Virus record (IMG/VR): IMGVR_UViG_3300002514_000032
Coordinates: 1-37,401 of that record
Reading direction: 5' to 3' (one strand)
Length of the DNA: 37,401 bases
Origin: a virus
Position 1 is the stretch's first letter. Each line of letters opens with the position of its first letter. Under the pieces are notes generated by a model. The model was not told the DNA's origin. It saw only the letters and a program-made list of their open reading frames with translations, and ran no database searches. The position numbers were made by a program, and so were the translations under genes. Shown in pieces: positions 5,234-12,806 of the stretch.

Positions 5234-7558
5234 GAGTAAGCTAGAAATATTCTTTTCTTTGTTGATTGTGACGACATTGTCCGCCCACTCTCTTACTAAG
5301 GGATTGTGTGTTATTAAGAAAACATTCTCAAAATAATCTTTAACTCTACTAAAGAACAATCCTACCTGGTCTAAATTCTCATTACTAACTTTACCTAATA
5401 CCTCGTCAAAAACGGTGACATTGGGTCGAGGTAGACACGATACTTTGGTTAGTACCGTTCTAATAGCTAGACACGCTAATGTTTTTTCAAATCCACTACC
5501 ACTAGATAGGAGTTTCTCAACACTAGTATTATTGTCTACCATCCAGAATTCCACTTCATTTTTATCATTAACTCTTATCTCAACCATAAAGTTTGTTACA
5601 TCTAATAATAATCTCATTAATTCATTATTTAACTTTGGCACTACACTTTTAACTATGGTTTTTATAATCCCATTTTTACCAAAAGCAGTTAAATAAGCCC
5701 TAAAAATTTTATTTACATCATTTTCTTTTTTTATTTTATCTATCTTAGTGTTATTGTTGGAGATTAGTTCATCAATATTTGTAATTCTATTAGTATTTGT
5801 TTCTACTTCTCTAAATAGTTTTTCTTTACTCGCTTCTAGGACATCTAACTGGGAATTTAGTATGAGTATTTTCTTGTCTAATTCTACGTTTTTGTCTAAT
5901 CTATCTTTATTTTCATTATACTTTAATAGATTGTCTTTTAATTTATCAATTGTTAGTTCTGTTTTACCAATTTCTAACTTTACTCTTTCTTCCCTTAACA
6001 TATTTTTTTCGTACTCATCAAAAATCATTTTTTTTGACTCTAATAAATCAATCCGAGACTCTAAAGTGGTTATTGTATTTGTATTGTTTGTTATTCCTAT
6101 ATTAAGTTCTTTGGATTCCCCTTTTAATTTTTTAATTTCACTACTGTGGTCTACATTATCTAACGTGCGTTTACAAAGTGGGCAAGTTTCTGACTCTTCT
6201 AATTCTTTTATAAGTTTATTTAAATTCCTAAGGTTAGCGTTGTCGGTGGTTTTTTCTAAAATTAAGTTATTTAATTCTATTTTATTATTTTTTAACACTT
6301 CTAGGTCTACATTTTCTGTTTTTTCTGTGTCCCCGTAAGTTTTTAATTTTTTATACAACATTTCTAATTGTGTTGTATTTTCATTTATATTTTCTTCAAT
6401 AAGTCGTGGATTAACTTTTTGTATTTCTATATCTATCGTGGTATTTTTTTGACTAACTAATTCATCTCTATTTAAATGCTTATTAGTAATATGGCCCGAT
6501 ATCTTATCTAATTCTTTTTGGTTTTGTGTATTTAATAATATTAAATTGTCTTTCTCTTTAGTGGTGGTTTTTATTTCTTCTTTTAACTCTTCTACATCAT
6601 ACACATTAGAAATTAATTTTTTTGACCATTCAGAATACATTTTTTTACAAATCACTTCCTTATCTTTTAAACTTTCCAACCCTATAAATCTACTGAGAAT
6701 AGTTCCTCGTTCTGTTGGTTTGGAGTCGATTAGTGATTCTAGGTTACCAGCGGTAGATAATACGGTTAGTAGAAAATCTTCCATAGTACCAATAGATTCC
6801 TTTATAAATTTTTCTGTTTCTCTTCTTTGTTCTCCTGTGAAGTTTTGTAATGTACCATCTTTTTTTCTTTCTAAAAATTCTAGACTTGTACTCACTGACC
6901 ATCCTCCCTTTTTTGTTTTTTTTCTTTTAATTTTTCTAACTATAATATAATCCTTTCCGTCTATCTCCACTTCTCCTTGGACGAATACTTCGTTACTTTT
7001 TCTAAATCTATTAAATATTTCCGCAGCTTTAGTAGTTCTCGTAGTTGAATTGAAAAATAGAAATAGTATAAGGTCTACCGCTAAAACTGATTTACCTCCG
7101 AAGTTTGGTGGGTTTGAGTCTACTACTGTGATTCCTCCTAGTTTATTAAAATCTAAGATATTACTGTCCCCGAAAGATAGAAAATTAGAAAATTTTATAT
7201 TTTTAATATATACCCTCTTGTATTTAGTGTCCGTACCCAACTCATCGGATATTTTAGCGTTTACCTTGTCATCTAACCTTTTAAGTAATTCAATATCAAC
7301 ATCCATATCATGTGACATAATAAATTGTGACATTAAAGCTCTTTGATAAAGGGGGTCCATAACATTTTGCTCTAAATCTATATCTAAATTATCCCCAGTT
7401 TTTCTATCTATAGCACGGGTTAATACCGTTATATTTTTAGAATTATACTTATTTTTAAAATATGTCCTAACTCTTTTTATCTTCTCTTGGGTAAAATTTT
7501 CGGGTATGTCCTCCCAAGTTACTTTAATAAATGGGTTTTCTAATTTGTCTATTTCCAT
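5231..7558 (-). CDS. 46: Recombination endonuclease subunit, gp46/SbcC/Rad50-like ATPase
   Basis: A 775-aa SMC-type ATPase that pairs with the gp47-like nuclease at 10238-11029 to resect DNA ends in recombination-dependent replication. After an N-terminal extension of about 115 residues the ATPase head begins (YIKNIKFSNFLSFGD). The Walker A is degenerate, NPPNFGGKS at 149-157. A coiled coil spans about 300-620 and is interrupted by the zinc hook C459-P-L-C462. The ABC signature is LSSGSGFEKTLACLA, and Walker B is VTVFDEVLG near 713-720. The final segment FLITHNPLVREWADNVV holds the switch histidine. Rad50 and T4 gp46 begin almost directly with the head, so the extension is a distinctive trait. 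It begins an operon at the divergent junction with the M23 peptidase gene. Confidence 0.93.
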   Translation of the reverse strand: MEIDKLENPFIKVTWEDIPENFTQEKIKRVRTYFKNKYNSKNITVLTRAIDRKTGDNLDIDLEQNVMDPLYQRALMSQFIMSHDMDVDIELLKRLDDKVNAKISDELGTDTKYKRVYIKNIKFSNFLSFGDSNILDFNKLGGITVVDSNPPNFGGKSVLAVDLILFLFFNSTTRTTKAAEIFNRFRKSNEVFVQGEVEIDGKDYIIVRKIKRKKTKKGGWSVSTSLEFLERKKDGTLQNFTGEQRRETEKFIKESIGTMEDFLLTVLSTAGNLESLIDSKPTERGTILSRFIGLESLKDKEVICKKMYSEWSKKLISNVYDVEELKEEIKTTTKEKDNLILLNTQNQKELDKISGHITNKHLNRDELVSQKNTTIDIEIQKVNPRLIEENINENTTQLEMLYKKLKTYGDTEKTENVDLEVLKNNKIELNNLILEKTTDNANLRNLNKLIKELEESETCPLCKRTLDNVDHSSEIKKLKGESKELNIGITNNTNTITTLESRIDLLESKKMIFDEYEKNMLREERVKLEIGKTELTIDKLKDNLLKYNENKDRLDKNVELDKKILILNSQLDVLEASKEKLFREVETNTNRITNIDELISNNNTKIDKIKKENDVNKIFRAYLTAFGKNGIIKTIVKSVVPKLNNELMRLLLDVTNFMVEIRVNDKNEVEFWMVDNNTSVEKLLSSGSGFEKTLACLAIRTVLTKVSCLPRPNVTVFDEVLGKVSNENLDQVGLFFSRVKDYFENVFLITHNPLVREWADNVVTINKEKNISSLL

Positions 7559-7599
7559 AAGGCAAATATCGTATATTTATTGGTATAAATCAATATGAA
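7559..7599. promoter_or_regulatory. Divergent intergenic region between gp46 and M23 peptidase genes
   Basis: This is the only divergent junction in the window, so it should hold promoters for both directions in 41 bases. It contains ATTTAT and ATAAAT around a TGGT loop (7575-7590). On the plus strand GTATAAATC resembles the T4 late promoter TATAAATA in seven of eight positions, and ATATTTAT matches the core of the recurring box. Neither is strong enough to be sure. Confidence 0.4.
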
Positions 7600-8361
7600 G
7601 TGAAAATTAGAATTACAGAAAATCAGTATGGTCAGTTAGTTGAACAGTCTTTGAAAGAAAAGCTGGCACTGAAAGCTCTTAAGAAAGTTGTAGAGTTGAG
7701 TGGTCTTAGTTGGAGAGAGGTTACATCTTTCGCGGAACGATTAAAGAATCCCACCCCAGAAGATTTTGAATTTTTATCCAACTTAAATAAGATACAATTG
7801 AAAGCTGCGATAAGGGTGGTTACATACTTTGCGGACAAAGATTGTGGTTGTGACAGCCTAGAACAAACCCTTGCTCCTACTTTATACCCTATACCTATCA
7901 TTGGGAAAGTTACAAAATATATTAATAGTTGTTATGGTAGACGTTGGGGTAGAATGCATAGTGGGGTAGATTTGGATACCACTGGTCTTTCAAATAATCA
8001 ACCTTTAATAGCTACTTGTGCTGGAACTGTTGTTAAAGCAAATGATGATACTGGTGATTGTGGGGGGTATATAAAATTAGAATGTAATAATGATTATGCT
8101 GTAGGCTATTGTCATCTAATAGTTGTTAACGAAAATTTATATGGGTTAAAAGTTCCTGCTGGATTCCCTATTGGTGTGTCCGGTGGGGGAAAAGGTGACC
8201 CAGGAGCTGGTAATTCTCTTGGTCCTCATTTACATTATATAACATTTAAAGGTAATAATAAAATTAATCCTATACATATTATTGAGGGTGGGGAAACCAT
8301 TCCAGCGGGTGGAGATATCAATAAGTCGGAGAATGGGAAGTTTTGTGACCCAACCCAATAG
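7600..8361 (+). CDS. M23-family metallopeptidase (peptidoglycan endopeptidase) with N-terminal tag
   Basis: A 253-aa protein and the only plus-strand gene here. The start is a GTG; an ATG five bases earlier is out of frame and meets a stop at once. Residues 1-22 form a tag (KIRITENQYGQLVEQ) like that of the 107-aa protein, with L-x-E sites at 13-15 and 18-20. Residues 25-90 are helical. The M23 (LytM/gp13-type) domain runs from about 97 to 235, with zinc ligands H120 and D124 (HSGVD), H172, and the H210-L-H212 motif. Such enzymes cut peptide cross-links in peptidoglycan, used in entry through the wall or in lysis. With a capsid-targeting type tag it might be packaged and ejected with DNA; this is inference. 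It ends three bases from the convergent gene and there is no room for a terminator. Confidence 0.9.
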   Translation: MKIRITENQYGQLVEQSLKEKLALKALKKVVELSGLSWREVTSFAERLKNPTPEDFEFLSNLNKIQLKAAIRVVTYFADKDCGCDSLEQTLAPTLYPIPIIGKVTKYINSCYGRRWGRMHSGVDLDTTGLSNNQPLIATCAGTVVKANDDTGDCGGYIKLECNNDYAVGYCHLIVVNENLYGLKVPAGFPIGVSGGGKGDPGAGNSLGPHLHYITFKGNNKINPIHIIEGGETIPAGGDINKSENGKFCDPTQ

Positions 8362-8364
8362 TTC

Positions 8365-8757
8365 TTAATATTTTCTACCTTCTATTATCTCGGTTGTTGA
8401 GTACCTTTCTATTCTATCAAAAAATTCAAGTTGCTTTGCGTATTGTTCACCGACCACTGTCTTTCCTTTCCAGTCCGAACCTATAACCATTATATCCGGA
8501 TTTATACGTTTTATTAATTGTTCTAATTCATAAGTAGAATCAAATATATATGTATTATCTACATATTTTAGTGCTCCTACCACACATCTCCTATCGTCTT
8601 CACTAAAAAATGGTCTATTTGGTCCCTTATCTTTATTTACTTTATAGTCCGAATCTATCCCTACATATAATTTACCCCCTAATGATTTAGCGTATTTAAA
8701 TAACTCTATGTGTCCTCTATGTAAGATGTCGAAACATCCATTTGTCCAAATTATCAT
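8365..8757 (-). CDS. HldE C-terminal-type nucleotidyltransferase (heptose-1-phosphate adenylyltransferase-like)
   Basis: A 130-aa protein of the cytidylyltransferase-like superfamily. TNGCFDILHRGHIELF carries the HxGH nucleotide-binding motif (H13-R-G-H16), and SDWKGKTVVG and the ending YSTTEII match the bacterial HldE/RfaE2 layout. In bacteria this domain joins heptose 1-phosphate and ATP to give ADP-heptose, the precursor of lipopolysaccharide inner core. The preceding gene encodes the matching kinase, with an ATGA overlap, so the two act together and represent a split HldE. The phosphatase GmhB and isomerase GmhA are not in the window. Glycerol-3-phosphate cytidylyltransferase is the main alternative, but the kinase partner favours a heptose-like sugar. 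Confidence 0.85.
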   Translation of the reverse strand: MIIWTNGCFDILHRGHIELFKYAKSLGGKLYVGIDSDYKVNKDKGPNRPFFSEDDRRCVVGALKYVDNTYIFDSTYELEQLIKRINPDIMVIGSDWKGKTVVGEQYAKQLEFFDRIERYSTTEIIEGRKY

Positions 8758-9473
8758 ATTGTTGTCACTCCTCTTTCTTGTACAACTTTACTTGCACATT
8801 TATTAGCAAATATTATTGCTTTTTCTATATCTTTAGATTTTACAAATTCGTAAACTAGACCCGCGACAAAAGTGTCCCCCGCACCCGATACATTGCTTAT
8901 ATTAACTGTATTATCCACGGGATACATTTTTCCTTTATATTCACAACCCTTACCACCTTTTGTTATTATTAATTTTTCCGATTTAAAATTTTCGCTTAAT
9001 TTATGTTCAGTTTCATTTATTTTGATGTAATCTATGTCTCTACACCATTCTCCCAAAATCTTTTTACTATCTAAAAATATAGGGCATTGTGCAAGTTGAA
9101 TGTATTCCTCTATATCGTCTGTATGCAAAAAACCTTTATTGTAATCGGAAATAATAATTGCGTCGTATTTGTGAAAAATGTTTTGAACGTCTATTACTAT
9201 TCTTCCACACCTATCATTCTCGTCTAATCTCATAACCATTTGGCCTGATTTATCATCAATATATCTAATTTTTATAATTTGCTCTTTGTTGGTTATTAGG
9301 TCTGTTATAACTCCTAATGATTCTAAATTTTTAACAACATTACTTGCCATTCCTGGGTTTTCGGTACTGTATCTTGGTTGGAAAACTGGTACTGGTGCTT
9401 CCGGGCAGATTCGTTCTATGTCTCCATAAATAAATTTATCTACACAACTATCTCCTATAACTAAGATATTCAT
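8754..9473 (-). CDS. PfkB-family sugar kinase, HldE N-terminal-type, shortened
   Basis: A 239-aa ribokinase-type kinase. The early segment GDIERICPEAPVPVF (about 17-31) is the signature of HldE/RfaE1, which phosphorylates D-glycero-D-manno-heptose 7-phosphate at C1. The C-terminal PfkB motif is NVSGAGDTFVAGL, with the catalytic base D200. The substrate-binding loop NPGMASNVVKNLESLG is also present. HldE kinases are normally about 310-320 residues. Here a block of roughly 40 residues is missing just after LGVITDLITN, where others have a Gly-Asp-Asp rich loop and the first part of the lid region, and the rest is trimmed. The active-site residues remain, so the enzyme is probably functional but minimal. 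It is translationally coupled to the nucleotidyltransferase gene. Confidence 0.87.
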   Translation of the reverse strand: MNILVIGDSCVDKFIYGDIERICPEAPVPVFQPRYSTENPGMASNVVKNLESLGVITDLITNKEQIIKIRYIDDKSGQMVMRLDENDRCGRIVIDVQNIFHKYDAIIISDYNKGFLHTDDIEEYIQLAQCPIFLDSKKILGEWCRDIDYIKINETEHKLSENFKSEKLIITKGGKGCEYKGKMYPVDNTVNISNVSGAGDTFVAGLVYEFVKSKDIEKAIIFANKCASKVVQERGVTTI

Positions 9474-9476
9474 ATT

Positions 9477-9794
9477 TTAGTTATCGTCCTTATTTGGTTT
9501 GTTTTCTTCAAACCATTCGATTATTGCATTTAGAGCCCATACTGAACCTGAAGCTAACATTCCGTCAAAAAATATATTTACGTAAGGAATGGTAGTCATT
9601 GTTTCTGTTGGTGAATAAAATGTTAGGGAGAAAAAGAATCCTACCCATGTAGATGTGCACATCATACATGAGAGTAAATCACCAAAAAAGGTTGATTTCT
9701 TAGTTATCCATTCTCTTGGTGTGTCGAATATACTGCCAAATACTAAAATTTGTGACATTCCGTAAGCTGCTAAAATCCATATAAGTGTTTCCAT
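9477..9794 (-). CDS. Small membrane protein, DUF1360-like
   Basis: A 105-aa protein with about three hydrophobic segments (about 3-22, 45-62 and 75-92) and the motif FGDLLSCMMCTSTWVGFFFS. The paired cysteines followed by T-S-x-W-V-G are typical of the DUF1360 family of small phage and bacterial membrane proteins, whose function is unknown. The C-terminus is short and charged. It lies three bases before the sugar-kinase gene and four bases after a coiled-coil gene, so it is part of the same operon. Nothing in the sequence reveals a specific role. Confidence 0.7.
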   Translation of the reverse strand: METLIWILAAYGMSQILVFGSIFDTPREWITKKSTFFGDLLSCMMCTSTWVGFFFSLTFYSPTETMTTIPYVNIFFDGMLASGSVWALNAIIEWFEENKPNKDDN

Positions 9795-9798
9795 AATA

Positions 9799-10245
9799 TT
9801 AATCTAAATAGGGGTCTTGTAAGTTAGATGATTTCATATACTTTGCTCTTCTATTTACTGTTACGTTTTTAAAGTGTTCTAATACATCATCTTGTTCTTT
9901 TATTTTATTTTTTTGCTCTTGTACTACCATTTGTGATTTTAGTAGTTCTTCTTTTAATTTTTCTAATTCTTCAATTAGTTGGGTATCCTTCACTTCTTTG
10001 GTTACTATTTTTTCTACGATTACTTCTTTTTCAACTGGTATCTCTTTAATTATCTCTTTAATTATCTCTTTTTGTACTGGAACTTCTTGTATTTGAGATT
10101 TTGGGAGAAATGGTGCCACGCCGTACTTATCTAACGTAAGTCCATCTTTAGCACATTTAATTATAAAGTCGTCTACTAATTCTATTTCATTTAACTCACA
10201 ATATTGTGTGAATTCTTTTTGTAAATTTTTATTTATCTCAACCAT
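9799..10245 (-). CDS. Coiled-coil protein of unknown function
   Basis: A 148-aa soluble protein. The first 50 residues are a small helical domain with two cysteines. A run of valine/isoleucine-glutamate-lysine repeats follows (KEIIKEIPVEKEVIVEKI, about 59-80), and then a regular coiled coil to about residue 125. The end is basic (RRAKYMKSSN). Such 'EKEV/IVEK' repeats are found in many phage and bacterial stalk-like proteins. The repeat is partly encoded by a perfect 12-base tandem repeat. It overlaps the upstream gp47-like gene by eight bases. No function is assigned. Confidence 0.7.
   Translation of the reverse strand: MVEINKNLQKEFTQYCELNEIELVDDFIIKCAKDGLTLDKYGVAPFLPKSQIQEVPVQKEIIKEIIKEIPVEKEVIVEKIVTKEVKDTQLIEELEKLKEELLKSQMVVQEQKNKIKEQDDVLEHFKNVTVNRRAKYMKSSNLQDPYLD
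10041..10071. repeat. 12-bp tandem repeat (2.6 copies) inside the coiled-coil gene
   Basis: TCTCTTTAATTA is repeated twice in full and once in part with no mismatch. It is in frame (12 bases = 4 codons) and encodes repeats of K-E-I-I, so copy-number change would lengthen the coil without a frameshift. Confidence 0.8.
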
Positions 10246-11029
10246 TTATTAAAATTTCTTTATTATTTTCTATATCCTCAATATCTCGTATTCTAAAGTT
10301 AAGATATGGTTGTGAATTATCAAGATTAAAAAACTTGTATTTTTCAGTCTCTACATCATATACCCCATAACCATGATTTTTAATACTTTCACCAAAGTTT
10401 TGAATTATCATTGACCCCACCATATAGGCTTTTTTATTTCCTGGGATTTTAAAGGTTTGTCGTTTATGTATATCACCAGCTAATACAACGTCACACCCCG
10501 TAAATCTATCTATACTATATCCGTCACTAAAAACGAAACCAAAATCATTGGATGCTCCTTCTATAGGTCCATGAAATAAACCTATCTTATAGTGTGTGTT
10601 AGTATTAGGAATATCCGGACTTACATTATGGTCTTTTAGTGAATATACACACCATAGTATATTTTCATCTTCATAACATCCTTTATCTTTAAAATAAACT
10701 ATATTTTTATCGTTTAAAGTATCTATAACTGGTGATAACGCGTCTAGTCTATCCATATTATTTTCTAAAAAATCATGATTACCAATTAAATAAACACACT
10801 TACATATTTTTGCTGTCTCCTTCATAAACCATGACATTAAATTTATTAACTCTGGTGTCATTTGATTTTTGGAGTGTACGAAATCACCAGTAAAGACTAT
10901 ACGGTCTGGTTTTACTTTTTTCCATTTAATTAGTGCCTGCTCCAAAACTTTTTTATCTCTAGAATGTTGTTTGTACAATTTAAGATGTAAGTCAGAATAG
11001 TGTACTATTTTCTTAATCATTGTTTTCAT
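10238..11029 (-). CDS. 47: Recombination endonuclease subunit, gp47/SbcD/Mre11-like phosphoesterase
   Basis: A 263-aa calcineurin-type metallophosphoesterase, the nuclease partner of the gp46-like ATPase. The metal-binding motifs are in canonical order: D13 and H15 in HYSDLHL, GDFVHSKNQ (D49), LIGNHDFLE (N84, H85), GLFHGPIEG and LAGDIHKRQ. The length is shorter than T4 gp47 (about 340 residues), so the C-terminal capping or ATPase-binding part is small. The gene is separated from the gp46 gene by about 2.7 kb that holds the heptose genes and the M23 gene. The first ATG (11029) overlaps the upstream gene by 17 bases; an in-frame ATG nine bases later is also possible. Confidence 0.92.
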   Translation of the reverse strand: MKTMIKKIVHYSDLHLKLYKQHSRDKKVLEQALIKWKKVKPDRIVFTGDFVHSKNQMTPELINLMSWFMKETAKICKCVYLIGNHDFLENNMDRLDALSPVIDTLNDKNIVYFKDKGCYEDENILWCVYSLKDHNVSPDIPNTNTHYKIGLFHGPIEGASNDFGFVFSDGYSIDRFTGCDVVLAGDIHKRQTFKIPGNKKAYMVGSMIIQNFGESIKNHGYGVYDVETEKYKFFNLDNSQPYLNFRIRDIEDIENNKEILING

Positions 11030-12041
11030 TTTCTGGATATAATTTTTGTTGGATGGTTTGTATTATTAATACTAGTGCTGCTAAGATGAGGAAATTAATT
11101 GTATCGTAAATAACTAAGTATCCCGAAAACGTCAATAATGTTGCCCCACATATCAGTAATCTTAAATTATGATATATGGTCATCAACACCCCATAAACCA
11201 CACTATAATCATTATACAACCATCTTAATTTCTTATGCGGGATATGATTTTCACCTTCTTTTTTAAAGGCGGGCAAAAATACAAATGAGAGTCCAATTAT
11301 AAGTAACATTAAAGCGGTATATTTTAAATGAAATACTATAAAATATAAACATATCATCACACCTTTAATATATTCTAATATTTTTCTTGGTTCTTTCACG
11401 TCTTCTTTAGTTGGTATTGTTTTTTTAATACAGCTTTCTATCTCGGTGAGTTGTACTTGTACGTCAATTTTATGTGTTGGTGGATACATATCTTTTAGTA
11501 TTCTTAACCTATGATTTCCGTCTTCACAAATATATGGTAACTCTAATACATTACCTATATTGTCCGCGTCATCGTCTTTACTGCTAATGACCTCAATGTA
11601 AGAAAATTTTTGTGGGTTGTAATCATTTTCTTTTAAATTATTCTGTAATGATGACCAGCGATATATTTTGCTACGAATATCTATCCATGCTTTTTGTGGT
11701 GTTGTGTAATTATGTTCCTCATCAAAAACACTAAAAATATCCCCTAATGTTATAGTTAATATTTTATGTCCGTTTTCCACCTCAACCTCGTAGTTATCCC
11801 CATATAATTCTCTTAATATTTTAATCCTGTGGTTGCCGTCTGTAATTTCAAATATGTTCTGTGACTCATGGTAGACTACTGTTGGGTATCCGTATTTTTT
11901 TGGATTAAATCCTTCTTCTTCTATACTTTTGGTTATGTCTTTATATCTGGGGTTGGTATGTATGTCTATCGCGTCACTATTAAAGTTAGGCAATTGGTGC
12001 CTCATATCTTTAATTTTAACTTTTATTATATTTTTGTCCAT
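11013..12041 (-). CDS. Membrane protein with two tandem ParB/sulfiredoxin-like domains
   Basis: A 342-aa protein. Two related segments each hold the ParB/Srx active-site motif DGNHR: residues 68-72 (EITDGNHRIKILRELY) and 174-178 (CEDGNHRLRILKDMY). Each is preceded by a similar element (FNPKKYGYPTVV and YNPQKFSYIEVI), so this is an internal duplication. ParB-type folds bind nucleotides and can cut or clamp DNA. The last 120 residues contain about four hydrophobic segments (227-238, 241-257, 282-309 and 311-332), so the protein is anchored in the membrane with the two domains in the cytoplasm. Neighbours are replication and recombination genes; it overlaps the nuclease gene before it by one base (TAATG). 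I know no characterised protein with this layout. Roles in tethering DNA to the membrane or in exclusion are guesses. Confidence 0.75.
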   Translation of the reverse strand: MDKNIIKVKIKDMRHQLPNFNSDAIDIHTNPRYKDITKSIEEEGFNPKKYGYPTVVYHESQNIFEITDGNHRIKILRELYGDNYEVEVENGHKILTITLGDIFSVFDEEHNYTTPQKAWIDIRSKIYRWSSLQNNLKENDYNPQKFSYIEVISSKDDDADNIGNVLELPYICEDGNHRLRILKDMYPPTHKIDVQVQLTEIESCIKKTIPTKEDVKEPRKILEYIKGVMICLYFIVFHLKYTALMLLIIGLSFVFLPAFKKEGENHIPHKKLRWLYNDYSVVYGVLMTIYHNLRLLICGATLLTFSGYLVIYDTINFLILAALVLIIQTIQQKLYPENENND

Positions 12042-12805
12042 TATTTCATTATTTTTAATATTTCATCCTTAAAATCATAACATTTTATAATTTTGTAGGT
12101 ATCGTTATTTTCATTAAACCAAACTATATAAGAATCCCCTAATTGTAGTGTGGTATTTCGTTCTACTATTAATTTATAAAATGATAATTGCAAGGAGTAT
12201 GTGTTTAATTCACACACATCTAAGTGAGATAATGGTTCTTTAAATTGTTGCCATTTATTTTTTTCTTTTATAGCTTTGTTGGTTTTCCAATCCCATATTT
12301 CTAATTTTTTAGATTTTTCATTATAGAATAGTTGGTCAATCATTCCTGTCACTCCCCATTCTTTATCCCCAACAACAATCTCCGCTCTCACTGGTATTAA
12401 TTTTCCAAATGATTTGTCATAAAAATCATTAAACATTTTTTTTAATGTTTCAACCGCTTCTTTACACTCTAACATATTCTCAGTCCCCCCCAAAGCTTGA
12501 CTTATTTTATGGTCTGGAAAAGGAAAAAGTTTATTTGTTAGGAAGTTTTCCGCGTATTCGTGAAAAGCTGAACCTTTTTCACAGGAAAAATCTGCCTTAT
12601 ATTTCCATTCTTTCAAAATCTCTTCTTTAGTGATTCCTCTTTCGTCTGCTTTTTTTTGTGACCAATAATCTTTATCGAATGGATGTTTATATGTTCCAAT
12701 AATAGAGGTTACCGATTTAGTTTTAATCCCATCCAAATAATATACGTGTTCATTGTCATGAAACTTAATATTATTAAATTTAGCTAGTTCCTTTGTTATT
12801 TTCAT
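12041..12805 (-). CDS. PD-(D/E)XK nuclease, RecB/Cas4-like exonuclease
   Basis: A 254-aa protein of the phage RecB-like nuclease group. The motifs are in order: GSAFHEYAE (H82), the strand VRAEIVVG (E142), GMIDQLFY (D157), the catalytic IWDWKTNK (D172-x-K174), and the helix YSLQLSFYKL (Q206, Y210), typical of the RecB subfamily. It probably degrades or trims DNA, giving single-stranded ends for recombination, and fits the neighbouring primase, gp46/47 and RuvC. There are no Cas4-type iron-sulfur cysteine clusters. It follows the primase gene after one base and overlaps the ParB-like gene by one base, so it is firmly in the replication operon. Confidence 0.87.
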   Translation of the reverse strand: MKITKELAKFNNIKFHDNEHVYYLDGIKTKSVTSIIGTYKHPFDKDYWSQKKADERGITKEEILKEWKYKADFSCEKGSAFHEYAENFLTNKLFPFPDHKISQALGGTENMLECKEAVETLKKMFNDFYDKSFGKLIPVRAEIVVGDKEWGVTGMIDQLFYNEKSKKLEIWDWKTNKAIKEKNKWQQFKEPLSHLDVCELNTYSLQLSFYKLIVERNTTLQLGDSYIVWFNENNDTYKIIKCYDFKDEILKIMK

Positions 12806-12806
12806 T

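Noticed and set aside
5748-6338. A 196-codon plus-strand open frame
   Set aside because: It lies opposite the coiled-coil part of gp46, is low-complexity serine/leucine/phenylalanine, and is a mirror of the real gene's codon bias.
8358-8368. Terminator between the convergent M23 and nucleotidyltransferase genes
   Set aside because: Only three bases separate the stop codons and no GC stem with a T-run is visible.
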